Shown: in pieces, positions 37,116 through 45,057 of the stretch | Layout: each line of letters opens with the position of its first letter | Position numbering within the stretch: position 1 is the stretch's first letter | Assembly (NCBI GenBank): GCA_020354555.1 | Contig: CP070648.1 | Location: 2,328,807-2,381,107 of the forward strand | Origin: Armatimonadota bacterium | GTDB taxonomy: Bacteria > Armatimonadota > Hebobacteria > GCA-020354555 > CP070648 | Direction: 5' to 3' | DNA length: 52,301 nt | Made by a program: the position numbers and the translations under genes | Notes under the pieces: generated by a model | What the model saw: the letters and a program-made list of their open reading frames with translations, nothing else | Told to the model about the DNA's origin: nothing | The model's database searches: none

Positions 37116-38780
37116 CTATTGCTCGCTCTGGGGCGCGGCCGGCACTCCTGCGCCCCGGCGCAGGAGTGTGCGGCGGATGATGTCCGTCGCCAACGGCAAC
37201 TCCTCCGCACCCACCACCCGCAGCGCGGCGATAAACGCGGCGGCCCCTGCCGCGATGGCGGCCAGGACTTGCAGGCCGACGCGCCACAGGCTGATGCTCC
37301 CGCCCGCGGCCGCCCCCTCGGCCTCGGGTGCCGTCAACGTGAAACCGAAGTGAGGCAAGCCGAACGCGTTACCTATTATATTACTTACCCCCAACGCGAC
37401 CACGCCCATGACCGCTGACGCCAGGACGACTCTGCCGAACGACGCGGCGAGTCCCCACATGTCCATCGGCCCAACCTTGCGCCGCAGGAGCAGAGCCGCG
37501 GCGATCATGGCGGGCAGCGAGGCGATCGAGGTCGCCAGCGGCAGGCTGCCGTACGCAGCCGGGGTGGTCTTCATCAGAGCCACTGCCAGCGCTGCGGTGA
37601 GCCCGATATAACCGAGGCCGATCAGCGGGGGCGTCACCGTGTCCTGCATCGAGTAGAACCCGCGGTTAATGATTTGCATGGCAGCGATGGCGAACAGGCA
37701 GGGCGCCCAAAGGGTCAGCGCGAACGCTGCGGAGCGCGCCGCGGCTTCGCTGTAGGCGCCGCCCTGCCACAGCAGGCTGATGATGGGCCCGCTCAGCACC
37801 GCCAACCCAACCGAGCTTGGCACCGAGAACAGGAGTATCGCGCGCAGGCTGAGGCCCAGCGTGTGCTTGAACTGGTCCGATTCGCCGCGCCGGAACTGCT
37901 GCGCGAGCGTGGGGAACGCGGCGGTGGATATGGAGACGCCGAAGAGGCCGAGCGGCAGGACGATGAGCCGGTTGGCGTAGCGAAGGTTGGTGACGCCGCC
38001 GGTATAGAATGAGCCGAACAACCCCGGCAGCCACAGCAGGGCAATCTGCTGCACCGCAAGGCCGATCATGAGCGGAAAGAACAGCACCGCAAAGCGCCGC
38101 ACGCCGGGATGCGTGAAATCGAGCCCCGGACGATAGCGCAGGCCCCGCTTGACCAGCGCCGGAAGCTGCACCGCCACCATCATCGCCGCCCCCGCCAGCA
38201 CGCCAATGCAGAGGCCAAGGATGCCCAGGTAAGGCGCCAGAAAAACCGCGCCGACGATGATACCCACGTTGTACATACACCAGGCGAGCGCCGGCGCCGT
38301 GAAGTGGTGGTAGGACTGGAGGATGCCGCCCGCCATTGCCGACAGCGCGGTGAAGAAGACCATTGCCGCCATCACCCGCACGTAGAACACGCACTCCGCG
38401 AATACCTCGGGCCTGCGGGTGAACCCGAAGGCCGCGATCGGCACCAGATAGGGAGCGCAGACGATAATGACGATGACGCCCACCGCGACGGCGAGAACCA
38501 TCGCCGTCGCAAGCGTATTGATCATGCGCCACGCTTCGTCTTCCCGCTCCTGCACCAGGTAGCCGGAGAGCACCGGTATCAACGCCGCCGCCAGCGCCCC
38601 GCCCGCAAGCAGATAGTACAGCAGGTCGGGGACCTGGAACGCCGCCCAATAGGCGTCGGTGTGGGGGGTCCTGCCGAACTGGTAGGCGATGAGCTTGTCT
38701 CGGACGTACCCGAGCACGCGGCTCCCTGCGGTGGCGGCCATCATGATCGCCGCGGCCTGCACAACGGTCTGCCTCTTCAC
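37116..38780 (-). CDS. murJ: Lipid II flippase MurJ
   Basis: MurJ moves lipid-linked peptidoglycan precursor across the inner membrane. The 554-residue protein has about 14 hydrophobic helices of MOP exporter type. It begins [36 protein letters not shown], with the conserved Arg-rich first helix, and includes [30 protein letters not shown]. The GTG at 38780 is chosen because it begins the family core, and a perfect TATAAT lies six bases upstream, leaving no room for a leader. Thus it appears to be translated from a leaderless message. It is the first gene of the murJ-lepA-hemW-PKD-pyrK-pyrD operon. Confidence 0.94.
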   Translation of the reverse strand: MKRQTVVQAAAIMMAATAGSRVLGYVRDKLIAYQFGRTPHTDAYWAAFQVPDLLYYLLAGGALAAALIPVLSGYLVQEREDEAWRMINTLATAMVLAVAVGVIVIIVCAPYLVPIAAFGFTRRPEVFAECVFYVRVMAAMVFFTALSAMAGGILQSYHHFTAPALAWCMYNVGIIVGAVFLAPYLGILGLCIGVLAGAAMMVAVQLPALVKRGLRYRPGLDFTHPGVRRFAVLFFPLMIGLAVQQIALLWLPGLFGSFYTGGVTNLRYANRLIVLPLGLFGVSISTAAFPTLAQQFRRGESDQFKHTLGLSLRAILLFSVPSSVGLAVLSGPIISLLWQGGAYSEAAARSAAFALTLWAPCLFAIAAMQIINRGFYSMQDTVTPPLIGLGYIGLTAALAVALMKTTPAAYGSLPLATSIASLPAMIAAALLLRRKVGPMDMWGLAASFGRVVLASAVMGVVALGVSNIIGNAFGLPHFGFTLTAPEAEGAAAGGSISLWRVGLQVLAAIAAGAAAFIAALRVVGAEELPLATDIIRRTLLRRGAGVPAAPQSEQ

Positions 38781-38815
38781 AGGGCTATTATACTGGCGCC
38801 GGCTACGGCAGGCAA
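38780..38815 (-). promoter_or_regulatory. Leaderless promoter of the murJ operon
   Basis: On the minus strand TTGCCT (38815-38810), a 17-base spacer and TATAAT (38792-38787) are followed after six bases by the murJ GTG. A start six to seven bases after the -10 box would place +1 on the G of GTG. No Shine-Dalgarno sequence exists between box and codon. Confidence 0.7.
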
Positions 38816-38998
38816 GGACGAGCCCATCACGGGGCCTTTCGCACGGCATCATGCAGGAGATCGATGGCTGATGCGCGACGGCGCAAGGAGGGCGGGCGGC
38901 GAAGGCCGAAACAACAAAGGATACTTCGACCGAAAGGCAGTGCCGGCCCCGCGGCGAAAGACGCCCGGGGTGGCGGCGTGTCCAGAGGCTCGTGGAGC

Positions 38999-40165
38999 AT
39001 GAGGATCCTGATGCAAGCCCGGGTGAGCCTGTTCACCGTGCCTGGCGGGGATACGGTTCAGGTAGTCGAGACGATGCGGGCGCTGCGACGCATGGGGGCG
39101 GATGCAGACGTCTCCGTCGAACCGAATGCCGACCCGCGCGGGTACGACATCGTCCACCTCTTCAACCTTGGGCGCGTGCAGGAGACCGCCAGATACGCTC
39201 GCCGGGCGGCCCGGGCGCACGTGCCGATGGTGCTCTCGCCGATCTACTGGGACACGAGCGAGTTCGAACGGCGCGGGCATTCCGGCGCGCGGGGGGCGCT
39301 CTGTCGCGCTCTGCCGCTGGAGCTTATCGAGCGCCTGCGCGGCGTCTGGCGCTACTGCGTGGACGGTGAGCGAAATCAAGCGACATTTGACCTCGTGATT
39401 CGGGGCTGGCGGCGACTGCAGCGAGACACCCTATCGGTCGCATCATGTCTGCTGCCGAACTCGGTGACGGAATCGGCGCTGCTGCGGCGCAGCTTCGGGC
39501 CCCTTGGTTGTCCGACCGTGGTCGTCCCCAACGGAGTGAACCCGGAATTCGGCTCGAGGACGGACCGTGAGCGCCGCGGTGTCGCCTGTGTCGGTCGGAT
39601 CGAGCCGCGCAAGAATCAGCTCGGGCTGGTGCGCGCGCTGCGCGGAACGACCTACGGGCTGTCCCTGGTCGGCGCGCCGGCTCCGAATCATCGCCGCTAT
39701 CTGAGCCGAACGCTTCGCTGCGGTGGCGCCGGCGTTCGCTGGCTGCGAGGGATGCCGCACGAGCAAGCACGCCAGGTTATGTCCCGGGCCAGAGTCCACG
39801 CGCTGCCGAGTTGGTTCGAGACGCCCGGTCTCGCCTCCCTCGAGGCGGCCGCCGCGGGGTGCGCCGTCGTGGTCAGCGACCGCGGCTCGACGCGAGAGTA
39901 CTTCGGCGACGACGCGCAGTACTGCGATCCGGCTGACCTCGACTCGATCCGCGGAGCGGTCGCTCGGGCGTGGGCCGCGCCGCCAGCGCAGCTGCGCGAA
40001 CGCGTGCTCGACAAATTCACCTGGGCTAAGGCGGCGGAGCGCACGCTGTACGCGTACCATCTCGCGCTGGACGCCGGCTCCCCGTGCGCTGAAGCGATGA
40101 CGCTCCCGGGAAGCTGCGCGCCTGCGTCGCATTTCACCGGAGTCGGAGCCGCACTGGGCCTGTGA
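38999..40165 (+). CDS. Glycosyltransferase, GT4 family
   Basis: This 388-residue GT-B enzyme transfers a sugar from a nucleotide donor, probably in surface polysaccharide synthesis. The N-terminal half starts MRILMQARVSLFTVPGGDTVQ. The donor-binding half has VACVGRIEPRKNQLGLVRAL and the E-x7-E type motif in SWFETPGLASLEAAAAGCAVVVSD. The ATG at 38999 is preferred because the family strand begins there. Upstream in-frame residues to 38864 are basic low-complexity sequence. It overlaps the next glycosyltransferase by four bases (GTGA), so the two are coupled. Confidence 0.88.
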   Translation: MRILMQARVSLFTVPGGDTVQVVETMRALRRMGADADVSVEPNADPRGYDIVHLFNLGRVQETARYARRAARAHVPMVLSPIYWDTSEFERRGHSGARGALCRALPLELIERLRGVWRYCVDGERNQATFDLVIRGWRRLQRDTLSVASCLLPNSVTESALLRRSFGPLGCPTVVVPNGVNPEFGSRTDRERRGVACVGRIEPRKNQLGLVRALRGTTYGLSLVGAPAPNHRRYLSRTLRCGGAGVRWLRGMPHEQARQVMSRARVHALPSWFETPGLASLEAAAAGCAVVVSDRGSTREYFGDDAQYCDPADLDSIRGAVARAWAAPPAQLRERVLDKFTWAKAAERTLYAYHLALDAGSPCAEAMTLPGSCAPASHFTGVGAALGL

Positions 40166-41301
40166 GAATAGCAATCGTCGGATCGAGAGGAATACCCGCG
40201 CGTTACGGCGGCTTCGAGACGTGCGCCGAGCAAGTCAGCCGACGGCTCGCGGACGCCGGGCATGAGGTCGCCGTCTATTGCCTGCGACGATACGTCGGGC
40301 CAGCGAGCGACACGCCGCCCGGCGTGCGCCGGATCTTCCTGCCGACCATCCACCACAAGGCGTTGGAGAAGCCGCTGTTCACGTGGCTCTCGCTGGTGCA
40401 CGCAGCGGCGAGCCGCGCCGAGGTCATCCTGGCGCTGGGGATCAGCGGCGGGCCGGCGACCATGCTGCCCGGGTTGCTCGGGAGGCCGGTGGTCACCAAC
40501 ATAGATGGGCTCGAGTGGCAGCGCGCCAAGTGGGGCACCGCGGCGCGGGCGGTGCTGCGATTGTTCGAGGCGTCCACGGTGAGGATGAGCAACGCGGTCG
40601 TGTCGGACGCGGCGGCGATATGGTCGTACTGTGTCAGCCGGTATGGGCGGCGGCCCTGGCTCATCCCGTACGGAGCGGAAATCGTGCCCACCGCCCCGGG
40701 GGCTGCGCTGCGCGAACTCGGCCTCGAGTCGCGCAAGTACTTCCTCGTGGTCGGACGACTGGAGCCGGAGAGCAACGTAGACGTGATCATCCGGGCGCAC
40801 GCCGGCCTGCCCGATGCGCACCCCGTGGTCATCGTCGGCGACGCTCCGTACGCGCAGCAGTACATTCGACAGCTCAAGCGCATCGCGGGCCCCAAGGTGG
40901 CATTCGCGGGGTATGTCTTCGGCAGCGCCTACCGGGAGCTTCAGTCGAACGCGTACGCATACATCTCCGCCACCGATGTCGGCGGCACGCATCCGGCGCT
41001 CTTGGAGGCGATGGCGTACGGCAACTGCGTGGTCGTCAGCGATATCGCCGAACACCAGGAGATCGCAGCCGGCGCGGGCATTCTCTTCAAGGCGCACGAC
41101 GTGGACGATCTTGCAGATCGGCTCGGATGGTTGATGCGCAACCCCGGCGCAGCTCGCGCGCTTGGCGAACGCGCCGGCCGCCGCGCCAGAGGCCGGTACT
41201 CGTGGGACGTCGTGGCCGACGAGTACGCGCGCCTCTTGGATTGCTGCCGCAACGGCCACGCAGCCAAGCAGGTGGGGCGTGACCGAGCACCAAGCCACTG
41301 A
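40162..41301 (+). CDS. Glycosyltransferase with DUF1972-type N-terminus, GT4 family
   Basis: The 379-residue protein opens with IVGSRGIPARYGGFET, the hallmark of DUF1972-containing glycosyltransferases that often act as rhamnosyl- or other hexosyltransferases on exopolysaccharide. Donor-site motifs are FLVVGRLEPESNVDVIIRA and GTHPALLEAMAYGNCVVVSD with the conserved Glu. The GTG at 40162 overlaps the preceding stop, and the 3' end overlaps the pyruvyltransferase gene by 23 bases. This suggests a single translationally coupled unit. Confidence 0.9.
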   Translation: MRIAIVGSRGIPARYGGFETCAEQVSRRLADAGHEVAVYCLRRYVGPASDTPPGVRRIFLPTIHHKALEKPLFTWLSLVHAAASRAEVILALGISGGPATMLPGLLGRPVVTNIDGLEWQRAKWGTAARAVLRLFEASTVRMSNAVVSDAAAIWSYCVSRYGRRPWLIPYGAEIVPTAPGAALRELGLESRKYFLVVGRLEPESNVDVIIRAHAGLPDAHPVVIVGDAPYAQQYIRQLKRIAGPKVAFAGYVFGSAYRELQSNAYAYISATDVGGTHPALLEAMAYGNCVVVSDIAEHQEIAAGAGILFKAHDVDDLADRLGWLMRNPGAARALGERAGRRARGRYSWDVVADEYARLLDCCRNGHAAKQVGRDRAPSH

Positions 41302-42664
41302 CGACGCGTCGAGCCCGAGACGCATTCTACTCGCCACCGCCGCAGGCTACACCAACCTCGGCGACGACGCCATTGCCCATGCCGTGCTGACGCGGCTCGG
41401 ACAGGACCTTCCGACGGTCCGCGCGAGCGTCGTCGCCGGCCCGCGGTTCGCGACTGACAGAGGAACGCAACCGGCTGCGCGGCTCGGCTGGACGCGCCTT
41501 GATCGTCTCGCCCGCGCAGTAGAGGAAGCCGACGCCGTAGTCGTCGGCGGCGGCGGACTGCTTTACGACTCCACCTTCCGCGTCAGCGCCGTTGACTTCT
41601 TCCGCCCCGATGCATCGTGGCTCATCCGCACCGCCAAGCTTGCGATGTTGGCCCGGATCGCGCAGCGCCCGTTGCTGCTTTACGCCATGGGGGTCGGGCC
41701 GCTGGTGTCTCACAGTGCGCGCAGCCTGGCGCGGTTTGTGGCGGAGAGCGCGCAGTGCATCGCCGTGCGCGACGCCTATTCGAAGCAGACGCTGATTGAC
41801 TGCGGCGTGCCGGCTGATTCGGTACACGTGGCGGCGGATCCCGCCCTCGAACTGCCCGCGCCGTCCGACGAAGAAGCGCAGGCGGCGGTCCGCGAATGCG
41901 CTCACCTCCCCCGGCCGTGGATAGCCCTTAACCTGCGCCCATGGTTCCGCTTCCGGGGAATCCCGCTCGCGCCGCGATCCGGAATGGACCAACTCCGCGC
42001 GGCAGTCAGGCAAGCGGCTGAAGCCCTGGTACGGGAGACCGGTGGCTCGATCATCGGCCTCCCGCTCCAAGCCGGCCCGCACGGCGACCTGCCGTTGCTC
42101 CGACGCGTACTGCAAGACATCAGACGACGCAAGCGGGCCGCAATCCTCGCACTCGCATCCCATCGGGCCGCGCAGGCCGTGATTTCGCGCGCCGACGTAG
42201 CTGTCGGCATGCGCCTGCACCTGCACGTGTTCGCCGCGAACGGCGCAGTCCCGTCGGTGGGTCTTACCTACGACCCGAAAGTGGCGTGCTTTCTGTCTGA
42301 GTTGGGGATGGGCGCATTCGCTCTGTCCGCCGACGACGTCACTGCTCACGCCATCCTCGAAGCGACCCATCGCGCCTTGCGCGAGCGGCGGGAGTTGCAG
42401 GCCCACCTTCGCGCCGAGCGCGAGATCATGCTCCGACGCTGCGCCCTCCCGGCGAGGCTGCTGCGTGACATGCTGCACGGGGTCGGCGCAGAGTCTGCGC
42501 CGTCGCGCGCGGAGGGCGTAGCGGCGACGTGGCCGGCCGAACGCGCGGCGCTGATGCAGCACCTCGCGGCGATGGAAAGAACGTCGGGCAGGCATCTCGC
42601 GCGAAGTCTGGAGCCCATCCGCTGGATCGCCGAGATGGTGCGGCGGGTCACCGGCCGCGGGTGA
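41279..42664 (+). CDS. csaB: Polysaccharide pyruvyl transferase, CsaB-like
   Basis: CsaB-type enzymes transfer pyruvate from phosphoenolpyruvate to sugars of cell-wall polysaccharides; in Bacillus this creates the ligand for S-layer SLH domains. The protein (461 residues from GTG 41279) has the family start ILLATAAGYTNLGDDAIAHAVL, then DAVVVGGGGLLYDS, LLLYAMGVGPL, CIAVRDAYSKQTLIDCGV and DVAVGMRLHLHVFAA. The C-terminal about 100 residues form an extra Arg-rich helical tail not needed by the fold. The GTG is preferred because the upstream frame lies fully inside the preceding gene, and AGGTGGGG sits close by. Confidence 0.87.
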   Translation: MTEHQATDDASSPRRILLATAAGYTNLGDDAIAHAVLTRLGQDLPTVRASVVAGPRFATDRGTQPAARLGWTRLDRLARAVEEADAVVVGGGGLLYDSTFRVSAVDFFRPDASWLIRTAKLAMLARIAQRPLLLYAMGVGPLVSHSARSLARFVAESAQCIAVRDAYSKQTLIDCGVPADSVHVAADPALELPAPSDEEAQAAVRECAHLPRPWIALNLRPWFRFRGIPLAPRSGMDQLRAAVRQAAEALVRETGGSIIGLPLQAGPHGDLPLLRRVLQDIRRRKRAAILALASHRAAQAVISRADVAVGMRLHLHVFAANGAVPSVGLTYDPKVACFLSELGMGAFALSADDVTAHAILEATHRALRERRELQAHLRAEREIMLRRCALPARLLRDMLHGVGAESAPSRAEGVAATWPAERAALMQHLAAMERTSGRHLARSLEPIRWIAEMVRRVTGRG

Positions 42665-43096
42665 GGCGCGAGCCAGGCCAGCTTCGCGGTCCGCCAGAGA
42701 GCCCCGACTACCACCCGCCCGACCGCACGACGGACATCCCCACGACGTCCGTGATTGCCACCCCGCTTGGCGTGAAGCAGTTCGTCGCGTTCGGCGCGAG
42801 GCCACTATGGAATGCCCACGCCATGGTGAGCGGGATGACGAGCAGCGACAGACGCCGCGACGTCGTCTTCGGCTCGGAGAAGAGCCGGCCGAGCAATACC
42901 TCGGTCCACCTGACCCATCGGTAGGTCCGCGCGGCCCGCGTGGCATTGGGGACGGTCGGATAGGCGCCGCAATATCAAATTGCGAGACCGGATGTGGAAT
43001 AACTATGGCGAACCGAATCAGTTCTTCGCTGTGGCTTGCGCGGCCATCGTGGGCCCGCGCCCCAATTCTCATGACGACTCCGGCGTGGAGACGCTG
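42665..43096. other. Intergenic region between polysaccharide and motility blocks
   Basis: There are 432 bases without a convincing gene. A 62-codon minus-strand frame at 42708-42896 has one hydrophobic patch but no ribosome site or family resemblance. The last 100 bases are less GC-rich (around 42970-43010) and probably hold the promoter of the next gene; I could not define it. Confidence 0.45.
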
Positions 43097-44038
43097 ATGA
43101 AAAGAGAGATCAGCGGGACGAGCGTCGCCACCGCGGTCCTACTATTGGCGGCTGCCGTTCTGCTGTGCACCAGACTTGAAAGCCTCGACGCGCCAGCGAT
43201 CAAGCTGCCGGTGCTCGCGGCTCTGCTTACCGAAGGCGCTGTGTACGCTGGGATCATCTACGTGTGGTCTGGGCGGTTCAGTCTGCGCGCGGAGTTGGTC
43301 TGCCTGCCCACGCTGCTCTTGCTGCGCATCGCCGTCTCTGCCGCGGCCGCGGTCGGGGCGGAGCTTGCTGCGGCGCGGCGGCCCCACATCGGGTGGGACT
43401 TCCTGTCGCCGGGGTGGGAGAGTTGGATGACCGCCGCGGCCTTCGCGGTGATCGCGGTCTACCTGGTGCGCGGCGCCCTGATGCCGCCTGAGCGGGCACC
43501 TGCGGAGCGCAGGGCGCACAAGGTGTCAACAGCGCAGCCCACGGCGGCGAAGGTCGCATTCGATTCCCCGCCTGCTCAGGCCGGGGCCGGCGCGAGTGCC
43601 GACGCAGAGGACGCGGGGCGGAACGGCGCAACGGACGCGTCGCTGTTTCAGGTGCTCGACCCGCGCGATTCGGCGCAGTCGCAGATGTCGTCAGCTCCGC
43701 CTATGCCGCAGGTGGAGGGCTGGGTGACCGTGCCCGCGTCGTTGATCGCAGAGCAGCTTCCGCCGGACGCGCAGCTGGAGGTGGACGAGGTGACGATACC
43801 GCTGTCACGCATCATGCCCAGGCTGCGTGAGGGCGAGGTGCGCATCCCGTTGGTCGAGCTCGACGACGTCGTATCCCGGCCCGCCGGGGCGGCCGACGAT
43901 GCGGCGAGCATCGAGCTTCCGCTACCCGCGATCGTGCCGCTTATCCCGGATGAAGCCTTCGACTTGCCGCAACCGAAACCCCCGTCGTGGCTGGCAGCAG
44001 ACGCGGCGCTGGAGGACATATTCTTCGCCAAGGTCTAG
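43097..44038 (+). CDS. Membrane protein with C-terminal IPL-repeat domain, function unknown
   Basis: This 313-residue protein has about four hydrophobic helices in residues 8-135 and a low-complexity Ala-rich linker to about 195. The C-terminal domain shows three copies of a roughly 25-residue pattern: VTVPASLIAEQLP, VTIPLSRIMPRLREGEV and IELPLPAIVPLIPDE, with a further VRIPLVEL. The ATG at 43097 has GGAG six bases upstream. The gene ends 36 bases before the MglA-type GTPase gene and is almost surely cotranscribed. It may be a membrane partner or sensor for that GTPase; I do not know a characterised homologue. Confidence 0.7.
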   Translation: MKREISGTSVATAVLLLAAAVLLCTRLESLDAPAIKLPVLAALLTEGAVYAGIIYVWSGRFSLRAELVCLPTLLLLRIAVSAAAAVGAELAAARRPHIGWDFLSPGWESWMTAAAFAVIAVYLVRGALMPPERAPAERRAHKVSTAQPTAAKVAFDSPPAQAGAGASADAEDAGRNGATDASLFQVLDPRDSAQSQMSSAPPMPQVEGWVTVPASLIAEQLPPDAQLEVDEVTIPLSRIMPRLREGEVRIPLVELDDVVSRPAGAADDAASIELPLPAIVPLIPDEAFDLPQPKPPSWLAADAALEDIFFAKV

Positions 44039-44074
44039 GGACGCCTGGCCTGGAACGCGAGCAGAGGTCGGCCT

Positions 44075-44677
44075 ATGGCCTCCGTCAACTATGCACTAAA
44101 AGAGATTTCCTGCAAGATCGTGTACTACGGCCCGGGGATGTGCGGGAAGACAACCAATCTCCAGCACATCCACCATCACACCAACGCCGAGCGGCGAGGC
44201 GATCTGGTCTCGCTCGCCACGCCCGGCGAGCGCACATTGTTCTTCGACTTCCTCCCGCTGGAGGCGCCGAGCCTGCACGGTTTCGAGACGAAGTTCCAGG
44301 TGTACACGGTGCCCGGCCAGGTGATGTACAACTCGACCAGAAAGCTCGTGCTGCGGGCGGTGGACGGGATCATCTTCGTCGCCGATTCGCAGTGGGACAA
44401 GATGCGAGAGAACGTCGAGAGTTTCCGCAACATGGAGGAGAACCTAGCGGGCTACTCGTGCAGCCTGGAGACGACGCCTTACGTGATGCAGTACAACAAG
44501 CGTGACCTCGACAATGTGGCGCCGCTGAGGTTCATGCAGTACGTTCTGAACCCGTGGCAGGTGCCGCATTTCGAGGCGGTCGCTATCGACGGCCGCGGCG
44601 TATTCGAGAGCCTGAACGCAGCGTGCAAGTTGGTGCTCGCCAATCTGCGCGCGAAGCAACAGCGCGGCGCGATGTAG
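44075..44677 (+). CDS. mglA: MglA-type small Ras-like GTPase
   Basis: This 200-residue GTPase has P-loop GPGMCGKT (19-26), a G3-like region YTVPGQVMYNSTRKLVLRAVDGI in which PGQ replaces the Ras DxxG, and a guanine-specificity NKRD. These are features of the bacterial MglA family. MglA sets the leading pole and so controls type IV pilus and gliding polarity in Myxococcus and relatives. No partner MglB (roadblock) gene is next to it. The ATG has AGAGGT six bases upstream. It lies directly before the riboswitch-controlled pilus operon, in keeping with a motility role. Confidence 0.88.
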   Translation: MASVNYALKEISCKIVYYGPGMCGKTTNLQHIHHHTNAERRGDLVSLATPGERTLFFDFLPLEAPSLHGFETKFQVYTVPGQVMYNSTRKLVLRAVDGIIFVADSQWDKMRENVESFRNMEENLAGYSCSLETTPYVMQYNKRDLDNVAPLRFMQYVLNPWQVPHFEAVAIDGRGVFESLNAACKLVLANLRAKQQRGAM

Positions 44678-44768
44678 GGCACCGCCGGTCGTCTCGTTCA
44701 AGCTGTTGCCGATGACGGCCGAAATGTGGAATAAAGCAGTAGAGCCGGGGGGCTTGACAACCAAATAA

Positions 44769-44910
44769 GGGATTTCGGTCGCTGATAAAGGCAAACCCTT
44801 CGCGAGGAGGGGACGCAAAGCCACGGGACTCACCCTGGATGCGGCTTGGCCGCAGTCAGGAACGGCGCGCTGCGCCGTGAGTCAGCCGGGTTGCCACAAG
44901 ACGAAATCCC
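44769..44910 (+). ncRNA. Cyclic di-GMP-I (GEMM-I) riboswitch aptamer
   Basis: The core reads GGCAAACC (44790-44797), a stem CCCUUC/GGAGGG (44796-44811) capped by a GCGA GNRA tetraloop, then GGGACGCAAAGCC (44810-44822), the GEMM-I signature. Stem P1 is GGGATTTCG (44769-44777) with CGAAATCCC (44902-44910), nine perfect pairs, extended by GGCAA/TTGCC (44790-44794 and 44891-44895). The second arm closes with GACTCAC (44827-44833) and GTGAGTC (44877-44883). It is longer than usual, holding two extra hairpins. The position matching Vc2 G20 appears to be G, which fits c-di-GMP rather than cGAMP binding. It precedes the pilus operon by about 150 bases. Confidence 0.93.
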
Positions 44911-44939
44911 CGCGCGCCGCCTGGTGCGGCGTGATATGG

Positions 44940-44985
44940 GGAGCCGTCTTCCGGCAGCCTTGCTGGGGCGGCTCCGCCTTTTGTT
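44940..44985 (+). terminator. Intrinsic terminator of the riboswitch expression platform
   Basis: GGAGCCG (44940-44946) pairs with CGGCTCC (44969-44975), with an inner CAGC/GCTG hairpin. GCC and then TTTTGTT (44979-44985) follow. It lies 29 bases after the aptamer and 73 bases before the PATAN gene start. TCCCC of the P1 3' strand (44907-44911) can pair with GGGGA (44938-44942), so aptamer and terminator are linked by a competing antiterminator. Confidence 0.75.
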
Positions 44986-45057
44986 GGGCGGGCACAGCCG
45001 CCCAGTGTCGCCAGAGCAACTGGCTGCCGGTGGACGGCAGATCCGAGGGATGGCACA

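Noticed and set aside
42708-42896. 62-codon minus-strand frame in the intergenic gap
   Set aside because: It has no ribosome site, no family resemblance and no neighbour on that strand; only a short hydrophobic patch.
42992-44734. Shared 11-mer ATGTGGAATAA at 42992-43002 and 44724-44734, before the GTPase block and before the riboswitch
   Set aside because: Hundreds of shared 11-mers are expected by chance in a window this size, and no common -35 partner aligns with both copies.
44754-44759. TTGACA as the -35 box of the riboswitch promoter
   Set aside because: No -10-like hexamer lies 16-18 bases downstream, and the start would fall inside aptamer stem P1. The real promoter is probably further upstream.
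44790-44797. Riboswitch as a cGAMP-sensing GEMM-Ib variant
   Set aside because: The base aligned by eye with Vc2 G20 is G, the c-di-GMP type, whereas cGAMP variants carry A there. Alignment by covariance model is still needed.
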